A stretch of DNA of 64,000 nt. It comes from Earliella scabrosa (taxonomy: Eukaryota > Basidiomycota > Agaricomycetes > Polyporales > Polyporaceae). The position numbers and the translations under genes are program-made. This document shows, piece after piece, positions 36,166 through 47,782 of the stretch (within the stretch, counting starts at the first letter, position 1; each line of letters opens with the position of its first letter). The stretch lies in NCBI GenBank assembly GCA_022605405.1, contig JABYQQ010000014.1:868001-932000 (forward strand). The letters are read 5' to 3'. The notes under the pieces were generated by a model. The model was not told where the DNA came from and made no database searches. It saw nothing but the letters and a program-made list of their open reading frames with translations.

Positions 36166-37679
36166 TCACCACATGATATCAAGGTTTGGCTTTCTGTCCA
36201 AGCAGACCGTCAGCTCGAACTCTCCGGTCCTCCTCGCCCACCGATACATCTTCTGTCCCTCCGCCGCGCTCAGGATCCTGGGGCCATGACTCTCCGCGAA
36301 GAATTCTCTGTATAGCTCCAGGTCGTCCTCGCGGCAGAAGAAGACCTCTTTGAACGACCGGTGCCGATCATAGATCATGAGCCCCGAAGGATCAGACTCC
36401 ACACTCGGCCGCAGCTGAATCTTCACCAAGAACGTCTTCTCCCCGTGCACGTTGGGTGGCGCGAGGTTCGCGCTCGGATCGAACGGACGCATGACGCTCA
36501 TAAACTTGGTGACAATCGCGTCCATGTCCTGCGGGTGATTCGTGGAGTGCTTGCTATAGAACTCGAGGTTGCAGTCCTCACTCCCGGGCGGTTTCATGCG
36601 GAAGGGGACTCTGACCCAGCGACCACCCTTGAGGAGGTTGCACTTCGGCTTGTGTGCCGGCCAATCGATCTTCTGACAGGCTGTGTGCAGTCAACGGAAG
36701 CGATCAATGGCGACATATACGAGAGTAGCTATCTGACGCACTTCCGCTGCAGTACGACACGGACTGGCATCCGGAGCACCGCTTCACTTGCTTCTTCCCG
36801 CACACCGCGCACCCAGGGTCGCTGTTCAAGCTCGCCAGAGCCTCGAAGCCAAGCGGAGCAATCGGAAAGATCACAGAGGTCTGAAATCGCTCCTCAAACC
36901 GCTCCTTTCCCGGATGATACTCGGGCGAGAGAAACTGCTTGTTGATGTCGAGCAGCTTCAGAAGCAGCTTGAGCTCCAGCGGCGACGCCTTGATCTCCGA
37001 CATTCCAAGCTCCTCGCGTCCCATGCGCGCGTTGTCCCGGTTCCAGGTATAGCAGGCCCACTCTGCGCCGTCTGCCCCGTTATAACAGTTGTAGGGGCGA
37101 TACGTGACGACGATGCCAGGTGTTCCCGCATCATCCGCGGGCACGATAGCGAGGAACTAACAAGCCCGAGCGTATACGTGCAGCATGAGACCGAGCCGTC
37201 GAGCTTGAGGACGAACAGAAGGTGGAAGGAAGACGTACCCGGAGCATGATCGCACACACCTCCGCCTGTGGATCCTGCACAACGAGCCACCTTCGTCCCA
37301 TGTCGAGCACCGTCCCAATCCCAAGCATCGTCTCACGCAGGTCGCCAAACGGATCTTCGAACAGCGTCCGCTCCTGCACGATTCCCGCCTGGTGCGCCCG
37401 CTGGTTGACATCGCCCTCGTACATGTTGCCCCTCCGCAGCGCGCTAAACATCACCGTCCGGCCTGCCTCTGGTCCTGTCGCGGCGGGCCATGGCCACGCG
37501 CGGGCAGTGTCTGGGTTGAGAGACTCGAGCGGGGGGAGGTTCTTCCTGTTTTGCGCGAAGTTGAGCGCATCGCGGAGCCGCTTCTCGAGCACGTCGTCCG
37601 GGAGCTTCGTTGTCTTTGGCAGGTCGATGCCCATACAGGACAGAATCTTGAGGGTCTCTTCTCGTGTGAGTGGGTCCAT
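36166..37679 (-). CDS. MYND zinc-finger protein, family copy B
   Basis: Same three-exon architecture as copy A, its downstream neighbour: 37679-37239, 37156-36742, 36680-36166, giving 456 residues, the longest copy. The start at 37679 (MDPLTREETLKILSCMGIDL) is set by alignment with the paralogues. The finger begins GCAVCGKKQVKRCSGC and ends with CQKIDWPAHKPKC. The C-terminal domain has an extra segment before NVHGEKTFLVKIQL and ends QKMYRWARRTGEFELTVCLD. The middle module is the most divergent of the five (it reads PADDAGTPGIVVTYRPY where others have FEIDEKTPAIVVLYR). All zinc ligands are present, so it is probably functional. Confidence 0.93.
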
Positions 37680-38259
37680 CTCGGGCGGTCTTAGCTCAGA
37701 CTCAGCTTGGGATACCTCCTTTGCGAACGAGTGGGTGGACACTGGAGACGTTGATGTCGCGATACTAGCTCAGTGCTCAGGCGTAGCGGGCAGGTGAGGG
37801 TCCCAAGTCAGTAGCACAAGTAACCCTCTTCAAAGGTTGAATGAGAGCCTGAAGATCCGGGAGGTTCCAGAGTGGGGCAAGAGTCGGGGTAGGATGGTGG
37901 AGGACCCAGTGAGCGGGGCCGTAACAGGGGCGGTGCTCGCGAGTCCTCCCAATATGGCAGGTGACTAGGTTCGGTTCTTTCCTGGTGCTACCATCCTAGC
38001 TCGGGCCCAGTGTGCCCTGCCCGCCCGTACGTGTCCAGCATCAGGGGATAATCTCGCTGGTGTCGGAAAACAAATACTCACGCCTGATAACCAGCTGCCC
38101 ATAAAAGGGTATCCTCAAGTGCCCGGCTAGTTCTACATATAAGTATAAAACACGTTACACAGATACCAATCACATAGGATCCGGCTTCTGAACACAACAT
38201 GTCAAGGCGAGGTCGGCCTCATAATCAAAACGAGGCAAGTAACCAACCCCCTCTTTGAA
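37680..38259. other. Intergenic, right of MYND copy B
   Basis: About 580 nt; promoter side of MYND copy B and flank of the tRNA. No further gene seen. Confidence 0.4.
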
Positions 38260-38338
38260 GGCACTACCAGGGATCGAACCTGGGTTTTGGGAACACTTAC
38301 ATCAGAATCCCAAGTGATAGCCACTACACTATAGTGCC
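38260..38338 (-). tRNA. tRNA-Gln (CTG) with 8-nt intron
   Basis: Folded by eye: the 7-bp acceptor stem GGCACTA/TAGTGCC pairs perfectly. A D-arm with TAGTGG follows, then an anticodon stem TGGGA/TCCCA, and a T-arm CCAGG-TTCGATC-CCTGG. The anticodon loop is 15 nt, eight too long. The surplus (38294-38301 on the plus strand) sits one base after anticodon CTG, the canonical site for nuclear tRNA introns. Anticodon CTG reads CAG, glutamine. The next base, at 38259, would give discriminator T, usual for eukaryotic tRNA-Gln. Confidence 0.9.
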
Positions 38339-38766
38339 TGTGAGTAACGGTCTCACAGAGTCATCAATACCAAGTGACATATTTCCAGATGTAAGTATTA
38401 GTGCCGTGCCAGTGCGTCAGTTCATCCAAAGTGACTGGAACTGACTCCTACAGACGTTGTTCGATTGGCAGAATAGTGCGCATCTCTAGTACCGCCGTGC
38501 GGCGTGACGTACCGTGACCCATTTACAAGTGTACCGGCTGAGTGAGGCGACGGACGCAGCGGCTTATGAGGAGTGGTGAATCTGGTGATACATGTATCGT
38601 GCACATACGACTAGAAGTACAGTAATCCTACTTAACATGTGTGATCCGCGCGCGAGGGTTGTGATAATGCAGAGGATGAACGAAACCGAAGCTGACACAG
38701 TCCGGTATCGCATCGGAAGTGTACGAGTGTTCGGAGCTGGCATAGTTCAACTGACATACGAGGGAC
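38339..38766. other. Intergenic between tRNA-Gln and the proline-rich gene
   Basis: About 430 nt; nothing recognisable beyond the tRNA 5' flank and the 3' side of the neighbouring gene. Confidence 0.4.
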
Positions 38767-41414
38767 CTACGAGGGTTCCGAAGTGGTCGTCCCTTCAGAG
38801 CGGAGCGGCGCGAAGATCTGGAACGACAGTGGCAGCGGGGAGAGTCGCCCCGCAGGACTTCTAACGTCGAGCTTCCCGCGCCTGAAGCTAGAAGGCGAGC
38901 CTATCGTTCTAGGAGTGCCCGAGCGCCTCGACGGAGGCTCGGGATATACCACGCCGGCGGGTATTGGGGCCTCATCGTACCGCCTGGGGCTGCCGCTGCC
39001 GCGCTGCGGGATGGGCAGGATCTCCTCTTGGCGGATGGGTAGTGGGTTGTCATAGGGGATCGGGACGCTCTCTTGCGATGGTACATATACTGGGTTACGT
39101 GGTGGGATTGGGAGGGCGGAATTTGAGGGGATAGGTAGTGGGTTGCTTGGGGGCGGGATGGGCACAGGCGTATTCGACGGGACGGGGATGGGTGTATTTG
39201 ACGGCACTGGAATCGGGGCCGTGGAGAGGGAGCCTGTCTGCGTTGGTGGCGTCAGTGGGACGAACCCAGGAGGGAACTGACTAGAGAAGGAGTTCATCGG
39301 TGAGTCGGTGAAAGGCGGGAACCATTGTTCCGCCTGTCCTGGTGGATTGTATCCCGGGATTTCCATTCGCATGACGACGATGTTGTCGGATGGGGCTGCT
39401 GGTAGTGGCTGGACGCCGTGCTGCTCCGGGCTGAGTAGGTGTGGATGTGTGATGGTCGTCTTCGCAGAAGAACGGCTCGTAGAAGGAGTAGACTGAAGCA
39501 GACGAGAAGTCAGTACACTACGCACAGCAGGGCAGGGCGGGCCAAAATGAGACTTACAGGAGATTCAATAACAATATCTGGAATTACAGGCGGAGGAGGA
39601 ATTACGGGAGGTGGAGAGGCCCGATCGCGGTCTCTGACCGTTTTACTGCGAAACCTGCGCTTGAAGAGTTTCTCGATCGGGCTCGTTGAAGATTGTGTGC
39701 GTTCGGAGCGCGCAGATAATTGTTCCGCGCCATCCCGATGCTCTGGCGGAGGCGGGCGTACGGGCGCTGGGAGATCCTCTCTAGGACGGGGACCGCGCGG
39801 CGACCCGACCTGTCGCTTCATCCCCGACCATCCGTAAAGACAATGTCAGCTCAGGCCCGTCTATAGAGATGCTGTTTCCGACGTACGTCCTCCCTCGACG
39901 TTCTGCCCGACGTCGAAACGTGCAGGTTACTCTTCGGAGCGCCGACGAGGTCGAACTGTGAGATGTTGGTCGACGCTTTGGATTGCGGGGACATCGGTTT
40001 GCTCGCGCTTGATCGCGTCAGTGGAACGCTTGATGGGACGCTGCCGCTGCCGCTGGCCGCGTACGCGTAGTCACGAGATCGGACCTCCGGGTTGGGTGCC
40101 GTGGACGTACTCGCTTCTGGGGGCTGAATGGGGTAAATCTGAGGTGCGGGGACAGGAGTAGGTGACGCAGGGGTGAATGGTCTTGACAGCTCATGCGGTG
40201 GCGGGAGGCGGATCTCCTCGTTCTCGTCGGCGTATGGGATGTACCCATCTGGTGGTATCTCCACAGGAGGATGTACTGGGGATGGAACGGGTTCGTAAAT
40301 GGGGATCGGGGCGGGGATTTCTCCGTCGTCGAGCGAGCGTGGGGCAGGATTGGGCACCGGTATGCCGGCGGGTGTGTCTGCTCTCGAGTGCGATGGCGAT
40401 GGGACGTTGAGGGGTGTCACGACTGTAGGGATGGGTAGTGTGGGGGCATGATGTGCAGCATCGGGAACGTGAGTGCGCTGGCTAGCTCGTGACGTACTGA
40501 ATCTACCCGCCGCATGAGCTTAATGGAACCAACTGACAACGGCAGAAGACACACCTAGATGGGGGTCTTCTTGGCTGCGCTGGCGGCGTTACTCTGCCGG
40601 CCGACAGCGTCGAAGGCCCAGGGGTTTGACTGCGATACTCAGGAGCCGGCGTCCTTACGCGGATTTCGGCAGGGCCAGGTGTACGGCTGCGATACTGGGG
40701 AATGCGGGGCTGCGCCTCCTCATCAGGCACTTCCTCCACCGTCGTCATACCATACCTTCGTTCTCTGGGCTCCTCGATCTCAGCCGCCTCCTCGAATCCC
40801 ATATCCTTCCCTCTCGAGAATCCCTCCTGAAAGCCCTCATGCCTACCTTCCTCTCGTGCTCTGGCGATCAGCTGCTGCTCACGATACCTCCTCGCCGTTG
40901 AGCGCGCACGGGCGGCTTCCGCCTCCGCCTCGAGCTTCTGCTGCTCCAGCTCGTTCACCAGCTCCTGCGCACGGATGATCTCGCGCTGTGCGTCCTCAAG
41001 TCGGTACTTGTATAGCGTAAGCTCCTCCTTCGCCCGCGATGCCTCCGCCTGCGCGAGCATCGTCGCCTCGTGTGCCGCACGTAGCTTGCGCAACACCTCG
41101 ATGATGCGGCGCTCCGCGTCCTCGGCCCGTGCCTTCTCGCTCTGCATGCGATCGGTCATGAGCGCGAGCTGGGTGCGGAGGCTCCGCGAGTCGGACTGCT
41201 CTCGGGGCATGAGATGCGAGAAGAGCTTGGAGGGGACGCCGGGGATGTAGCTGTCACGGGATTCGCGCTCGAAGCGCGTCCGACTGCGGGGCGAGTTGTG
41301 TGACGAGAGCGAGGAGGTGGCCGAGGAGCGCAACGACTTCGACGGGCTAGTGTTCGACCGCGCAGGTAGCCGTCCGCTGCTGCCAGAGGACGAGGATGGT
41401 GAGTCCGCCGACAT
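38767..41414 (-). CDS. Proline-rich coiled-coil protein, unknown
   Basis: Four exons close in frame: 41414-40555, 40496-39887, 39809-39558, 39492-38767, giving 815 residues. Residues 1-60 are Ser-rich. About 85-195 is a long coiled coil (MTDRMQSEKARAEDAERR through LVNELEQQKLEAEAEAARA). Then comes a basic, Gly-rich linker (EEGRHEGFQEGFSRGKDMGF). From about 290 onward the chain is low-complexity Pro/Ser, including a run of near-repeats of PIPVPSNT and PLPIPSN type encoded at about 39090-39260. No signal peptide or helix for a membrane. I do not recognise the family. A cytoskeletal or scaffold role would fit the coiled coil plus disordered tail, as inference. Composition makes any name risky, but splice closure supports a real gene. 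Confidence 0.85.
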
Positions 41415-43280
41415 GTGTGGAAAAGGGAACTCGCGGCTGCGGCACCAACGATGAGTACAACATGCACGAGGACGTCACAGGACAACAACAGCAGTATGTG
41501 TGCACGCACCGGTCTCGTTCTTCGAGGATCCGAGACATACGGGATCGAACGGTGGCGGGAAACGGTGGCGGACGCGTAGTGGGCTACAGACGGGAGGGGG
41601 CAGCGCGGGTGGAGGCATGGACAGCGGGGAGGGGGCGCGGCATGGTCATCGCGAACTTGTAGATGAAGAGAGACAGAGATCGGCCGCTTCTTTGTGCGAA
41701 CCTACGCCGCAATATGGTGTGGGGACCCTGCTAGGCGTTGCAGCGGCGTGTTTTCCGCGCCGCTCTCGAGGCGTGGACAACACGTGTCGATCGATGTGGT
41801 ATCTCGAGCGTTCATGCTCAAGCAGCGGCAAGTGACCGGGCTCCAATAGACTCTTGTTATGCGCCTGTACAACCGTCAGTAAAGAACAAGGTCGTGACTG
41901 ATTATAGCCCGGCAGTGCGGTATCGAACTGAACCCGTGATGCCGACGTGAGGCTGCGTGGGAGATGCTTCCGCGGCAGATTAGCTTCGAATAGACACTCT
42001 GACCTCGGTCGCTCATCGCACTCGCATAAGTAGCACAAGCCCTTTCTAAACCATCTATCGAGCTCATCTCCGCGACGCTGTCGCAGATCACGATGTGCGA
42101 CGGGCGAGATTACGAGTCTAGGACTGAGTGCTTCCCCAGTGGCACCACTTCGGTCCGATTCGTCGGCCACAACAAGTTCAAGGGCGCGTACCTTCATGAA
42201 GAGGCCGGATCCCATCCGACGCTGGGTATGGTCCGATGTAGGGCCTTGTTTTGCTTCTTGCCAGTGGTCGAGGCTGGAGGGAGTCGCCCATGGTCACTAG
42301 CGAGGTCACCAGGGGCGATCTGTTGACTGGGGCATGAGTCAAGACCAGTCAATTAATAATAGGCAACACGTACTGGTTTCCGCACATGGGGTTCCAGAGC
42401 AGGCGGTACGAATACTTCCATGCTTGAAGCTATCCTGAACTCGAGGTTGTGCAAGTTGATTTGTGTCGTCGGTCGAGCGGAGAGTACTGAGTGGTACTTC
42501 TTTTCTCCAACGCAGCCCCATGTCAGTATATCTGTACTCATATGGAGTAGCGGGAACAGTACCAGTAACAGTAAGATAGGATGCAAGACTTAGAATATGT
42601 CAGCGATCAGTGGAAGCGGCGCTTAGAATCGTTGGTGTTGACGTACTAGTAGGCGCCCGTCCCCATCATCTCCTCCTGAATCCCGATTACTTACGTTTGA
42701 CCATGGCCACAACTCGAGCTCTACGAAATTGCGTCTGGATCTCTTATAACCCCGTAAAGCGCGAGCCGTGCTACAGACCATGCACGCACGAGTATGAATT
42801 CATGTGGTCCAGCCATCATGATTACATCCACCAGATACCTGTCAAGTCGCGCCACGTCAACTTCACTGCAGTAGCGCACTGTGATTGTTCCGAGTACACA
42901 AGGCTAATGGCACGGCACCCCTTCTAATCTCCTAACACTTCTGCACTGATTTCCTGTCGTCTTGAACATGATACATCGTTGGATACTATGTGGTCCTCGG
43001 ACCCGAGTCTGTGCGTCTGTTCGCGGTGAGTCATCTTGTCCTGACCCGGGTGGACGTTAAGACGATCGTACCAATCCAGGCAACCCCGCGACAAATTCCG
43101 GAGCCTGTACCAGTGGCGCACGAGTCTAGGCAGCCGTCAAGGCTATGAATGAAATGCTGCCATATCAGTGGAACCCAAATACTTCTCGAGGCTGTGGTCT
43201 GTCATCGTTCAAACCCCTTTAGAACCCCTGAACCTTCCATCTTGACCATGCTTCCCAGGTCCACACTGCGGTAGAGGACA
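41415..43280. other. Divergent intergenic, 1.9 kb
   Basis: Lies between two divergently transcribed genes. The best small candidate is a 77-codon minus-strand frame near 42353-42586 with a hydrophobic N-terminus (MHPILLLLVLFPLLHMSTD), but it lacks splice support or a recognised domain. I see no repeat or RNA gene. Confidence 0.35.
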
Positions 43281-43288
43281 TATATATA
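43281..43288 (+). promoter_or_regulatory. TATA box of AAA+ ATPase gene
   Basis: TATATATA about 55 nt before the start codon at 43341, followed by a C/T-rich leader. Confidence 0.45.
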
Positions 43289-43340
43289 CATTTCCAGGCC
43301 AACATGGAGGTTCCTCTCCCTCTGTCCTAATCTCCCAAAT

Positions 43341-46060
43341 ATGCGCCGCATGCTCTCCCAATCTCGGGCTTCGCGCCTCTCCTTTCTGAGGAAGGACTCT
43401 GAAAAGGATGGGGAGACAGCACATCTGCACACTCCTCACGGAAGCGACGACACAGACACGTCAACGACGGTACCTTCGCAGTCCTCAGCACCGCTCTCTC
43501 CTGCGAACCTGAAGGTCAAGCGCGTGGACCACTACTGGAGCACCTGGTCCAAGAGCTGGAAGTATAGGAACACAGGCTCCGGCGTCATAGCCGAGGCGGT
43601 GCGTCCCGTCGGCAACGGTACCGACAACGATCCCTGGCAGAACTTCTGCTTCGTCGTCGTCCGAAAGCTGCCCCAGCCCCAGAATCACGACGGCGAGATC
43701 ACCTTCCAAATCGTCGTCAAGAGCCCCTATCTGCTGAAGGCGTGCAAGGACGTCGTCGGCCAGGTCCCAGGCATCTCCTGGACAGCGGAACCGCTCGAGG
43801 TGCCTTCTTTCGCCACGCGCCTGAAGTAGCTCGCTCACCTGAATCTCTATTCTCACGCCCTCAGCTCGACCCACATCTCCTGATCGCCTTCTTCCCGCAG
43901 TTCGAGCATTACGAGAAGACGCTCCATACCAAGAAGCGCACGGCCGAGGAGGACAACGTACTCGCGACTGTGCGTGTGCTGCTCGACTACTTCCGCAAGG
44001 ACTACCGCGCCACGCTCGCGAAGATTGCGAACCTCACCTCACACGGCGAGATCACCTTCGAGCTACTCTACGCCATCCTCATTCCGCGCACTATCCTTAT
44101 CACCGAGTGTCCCGTCACGGGCGAGCCTCGCGCGCTCCAACTCCTTTCCGCCACCAGGCTCAACCCGGCTCCCAGCGCGCCGTATGTCTTGCTTTGCGAG
44201 AACGTCGACTCTACTGAGGAAGGTGCCCACCCCGGGCGAGTGCGTGAGAACGCCACAGGTGCCTCGTCTGGCACTCGGAGCGGTCATCGCCACCGCCGTG
44301 CTCCCCTCCGACGGGGTACGGCGATGAGCAGCCGGTCAGGTGTAGGCACACTTCCTGACGGCTCGAAGACGACAGGCCCATTTGGCCGCGTGCAGAGCAG
44401 AATCGTTCTGCCTATGTTCAAAGGTACAGAGAAGATCAACTCGCTCGAGGCGTTCCCGATCGAGTACCACCACGACCCCGAGGGCATGCGGCGAGCGCTG
44501 GTTGAGCGCGGTCGCAAGTGGGCAGGCTTGAGGGGCATTCACCATGTGCATTACAGCGGGACTGCGGCGCTTGTAATCTCCGCTATGGGCTGCAAGAAGG
44601 CGATCAAGTACAACGTGAGTGCTCGAGCTATAAGTGGTATGCGGCATGCTGAATGTCAGGTATAGGTGGACTCGCGAATCATGATTGACAGAGGTACGCC
44701 TAGCAACACATTCAGTTCCCGTATTCAGCGAATGACCGAGGACATGAAAAGGCAACTTCATCAGACTGAACCCGAACTACGATATCCCCAAGCCTGCGAG
44801 TGCTCAGCAGGAGCAGAATCCGCTGGACGATCCCGATGCGTACTGGCAGGGCCCTCCAAGTGCGTTATATCCTATCTATACTAGAGCGAACGGGCGGGCT
44901 GACCACTTGGGCTCTCAGTGCCTATCGAGATGCAGCAGAACCCCAACGTTCCGACGCTCGAGATTCGGACCCGCCGCCCGGAAGAGGAGACACCGTTGAC
45001 CGACGAGGAGCTCCTCCTCGCCTCGCCCATTCTCTACGGGTTCAGTCTCTCAGACAAGATCTGGCGTACGTCCCCTATGCCCCTATCATGAGGTCCCGCT
45101 GTCTGACATGTACAATGCTAGTCGAGTTCAACGTTGAGAACATCAGCCCCATCGAGTGGAACAACGAGGCATTCGACGGGCTTGTGCTTGCCGCGGACAG
45201 AAAGAACCTCCTCCGCTCGCTCGTCGACGCACACAACGCCGATCTCGGCTTCGACGACTTCGTGCAGGGCAAGGGTCAGGGCCTCATCATCAACCTCTTC
45301 GGCCCGCCGGGTGTCGGCAAGACGCTCTCCGCAGAGGCGACGAGCGAACGCGTCCATCGCCCGCTGTATGTCGTAGGCGGCGGTGACCTCGGGACCAAAG
45401 CGGCCGAACTCGACGCTGCGTTGGAGCGGGTATTCGACATCGCGACGAGCTGGAAGGCGATCGTGCTCATCGATGAGGTTCGTCCTGCGTCGTCTGTCTC
45501 ACTATCACCTCAACGCAGGATGTGCTGATTTGACTACCCCAGGCCGATGTGTTCCTCGAACGCCGCTCACTGCACGATCTCGAGCGAAACGCAATGGTTG
45601 CCGTCTTGTACGTCCCTCTCTCCTACTCCTCGCCCGGAGCCGTACCGCTCACTTATGCTACGTGCCTCCCCCACCCCGCAACAGTCTGCGCCACGTCGAG
45701 TACTACCGCGGCATCCTCTTCCTCACCACGAACCGCGTCTCCGCCTTCGACGAGGCCTTCCTGTCGCGCATCCACGTCGCCCTGCACTTCGGCGAGCTCT
45801 CCGTCCCCGCCAAGGTGCAAGTCTGGCGCGCATTCCTCCGCAAGGCCGGCGTGCCCGACGGCGACGCGGGCTTGAGCGACGACCTCGTGCAGAAGCTCGC
45901 GGAGCGCGACATTAACGGGCGTCAGATCAAGAACGCGTGCCGCACGGCCAAGTCCCTGGCCTTGAGCCGCAACGAGCCCCTCGGGTTTGTGCATCTGGCG
46001 GAGACGATGGACGCGATGGAGGAGTTCACGGCTGAGTTTGCTGCGCTGGGAAGGGCGTAG
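43341..46060 (+). CDS. AAA+ ATPase with DUF7025-type N-terminus
   Basis: A P-loop ATPase of the fungal group with a DUF7025-like N-terminal region. Eight exons close in frame: 43341-43799, 43865-44614, 44666-44693, 44752-44859, 44919-45065, 45122-45477, 45543-45607, 45685-46060, giving 762 residues. The N-terminal half contains YWSTWSKSWKYRNTGSG and LDPHLLIAFFPQFEHYEKTL. The core has FGPPGVGKTLSAEA (Walker A), KAIVLIDEADVFLE (Walker B, split by an intron), ILFLTTNRVSAFDEAFLSRI (sensor 1 and arginine-finger region) and INGRQIKNACRTA (sensor 2/lid). All catalytic residues are present. About 50 residues after ENVDSTEE in exon 2 are low-complexity and might be a retained intron. Substrate unknown; members of this group remain mostly uncharacterised. 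Confidence 0.92.
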
Positions 46061-46187
46061 TTTCGGAGGGTTGTATGTATGATGGGTGATAGTCGCTCGC
46101 GTCGAAGATCTTGAGGTGTAGACAAGTACCTTTACATACGAAACGACCGTGTAGAATTCTATGAGCCAATTTAAAGCCAGCCTCCTA

Positions 46188-47626
46188 TCACCACTTCGTA
46201 TCCGTCTGCGGCTCCCTATCCACACAAACACTAAACTCCCAATCACCCGTCCTCTTCGCCCACCTGTACATCTTCAACCCCCCATACCCTCCCCTCTCCC
46301 CACGCATCTCCTCACACAGCTCATCAAACACCGCCCTATCGTCCTCGCGGCACACAAACACGACAAACGACCGCTTCCGGTCGTACACCATGAGCTCGCT
46401 CCGCGTCGGCGCGTCGAGCCCGACCTGGAGCTTCACGAGGAACAGACGCTCGCCCCACACGTTCGGCGGCGGCGCACCCGGGTTGGCGGCTCGCACCACG
46501 CTCGCCCCGAACGCGGACTTGTGGTTCATCGTCGCGAGGTACGCGCCGGGCGCGAGCCCCGGCGGGGCGGGGCGCACGCGGACCGCGCGCCATCGGCCGC
46601 CTTGCAGCGCGCGGCAGGCGGTCTTGTGCTGCGGCCAGTCTGCTTTCTGGCACTCTGCTCGCCGGGTGCGGTCAGCGACGTGCGCGAGATCATTGAATAG
46701 AGACAGAGATGGTCGAGCACTCACGGGGCTTGCAATACGTGACAGACTGGCAGCGCGCGCACCTACTCTCCGCCGTCCGCCCACAGACAGCGCAGCACGC
46801 CTTAGCGTTCAGCCTCGAGAGCGCGTCAAACTCGAGCGGGCCGGCGGGGAGGAGGACCGAGACGTCGAACGCGCGCTCCCGGCGCTGCTTCTGAACGTGG
46901 ACGACGGCGGCGGCGGGGAGCAGGTGCGCGTTCTGCTGGAGGACGCGGAGGAGGAGCTTCTGCTCGAGCGCGGTCGACTTGATGTTCAGGAACGCGCTCC
47001 CGATCGCGGCCGGGTTCTTGTCTGCTTGGTCGAACGCCCACTCGGTGCCCTCGGCCGCGGCGGTGCGGTCGAAGGCGCGGTACACGACGACGATCGCGGG
47101 TGTCTTCTCGTCGATCTCGAAGACGTGTGCGACCTGCGGTGGGGTAATGAAGCGAGGGTTAGCGCGAGTGTCCATGGAGCAAGCCAAGCCAAGTGCGGCG
47201 ACGGACCCGGAGGTTGACGGTACATTGCCCGTTCTCGTCTTGCAGGATGCACCAGCGCATGCCCTCATCGAGGAACTTCCCAATGCCCATGATCGTCTGG
47301 CGCAGATCCGCGAACGGGTCCGCGTACAGCTCTGGCGGGCCGGCTCCGAGGCCCAGACGCCCTGCCATGTTGCGACGTGCCTCTTCGAAGTTCCCCCGCA
47401 TGACTGCCTGAAAGAGCGGCCTGCCACCGGGCTGGGGAAGCATGGGCCACTCGGAGAGCGTCTTGAAGTCGAGCGAGGGCGGGAGGCGACCTTTGTATTG
47501 AGCGGCGTCAAGAGCGTTTCGGAGGCGTCGGTCCAGGTTCTCCTCAGAGATCTTGGTAGTAGCTGGAAGGTCGACCCCCAAACACTTGAGGATCTGCAGC
47601 GTCTCAGTTCGAGTAAGAGGCTCCAT
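46188..47626 (-). CDS. MYND zinc-finger protein, family copy C
   Basis: Exons 47626-47207, 47133-46725, 46654-46188 give 431 residues, the shortest copy. It starts MEPLTRTETLQILKCLGVDL. The middle module has FEIDEKTPAIVVVYRAF and a basic insertion (VVHVQKQRRERAF). The finger runs CCAVCGRTAESRCARC to CQKADWPQHKTAC. The C-terminal domain starts NVWGERLFLVKLQVGL and ends GGLKMYRWAKRTGDWEF. Closest by eye to copy D, its upstream neighbour, which shares the final DREPxTDTKW, so the C/D pair probably arose by a tandem duplication separate from the A/B pair. Intron 1 uses the unusual donor gtccgt, shared with copy E. Confidence 0.94.
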
Positions 47627-47686
47627 GGCCCGGTAGGTAGCTGAGGGTGGAGGAGGATGGTTGCCGAGTGGAGTAAAGAAGACTTA

Positions 47687-47692
47687 CTTATA
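47687..47692 (-). promoter_or_regulatory. TATA box of MYND copy C
   Basis: TATAAG on the minus strand 61 nt upstream of the start at 47626. Confidence 0.5.
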
Positions 47693-47782
47693 CTACGTCT
47701 TCGTGCCACTTGAGGCTTTGTCACGGCAAGAGTGCAGTCAATGACGCTTTCACGCAATGATAGTATCACAATCTCCCCGCTC

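Noticed and set aside
41646..42215. 189-codon minus-strand frame
   Set aside because: The composition is unlike the neighbouring genes, there is no domain, and a mild C-x2-C-x-C pattern (LCYLCECDE) is not a known zinc finger.
42339..42586. 77-codon minus-strand frame with a hydrophobic N-terminus, a possible small secreted protein
   Set aside because: No cleavage-site context, no splice support, no TATA element and no Cys pattern; kept only as a remark in the intergenic entry.
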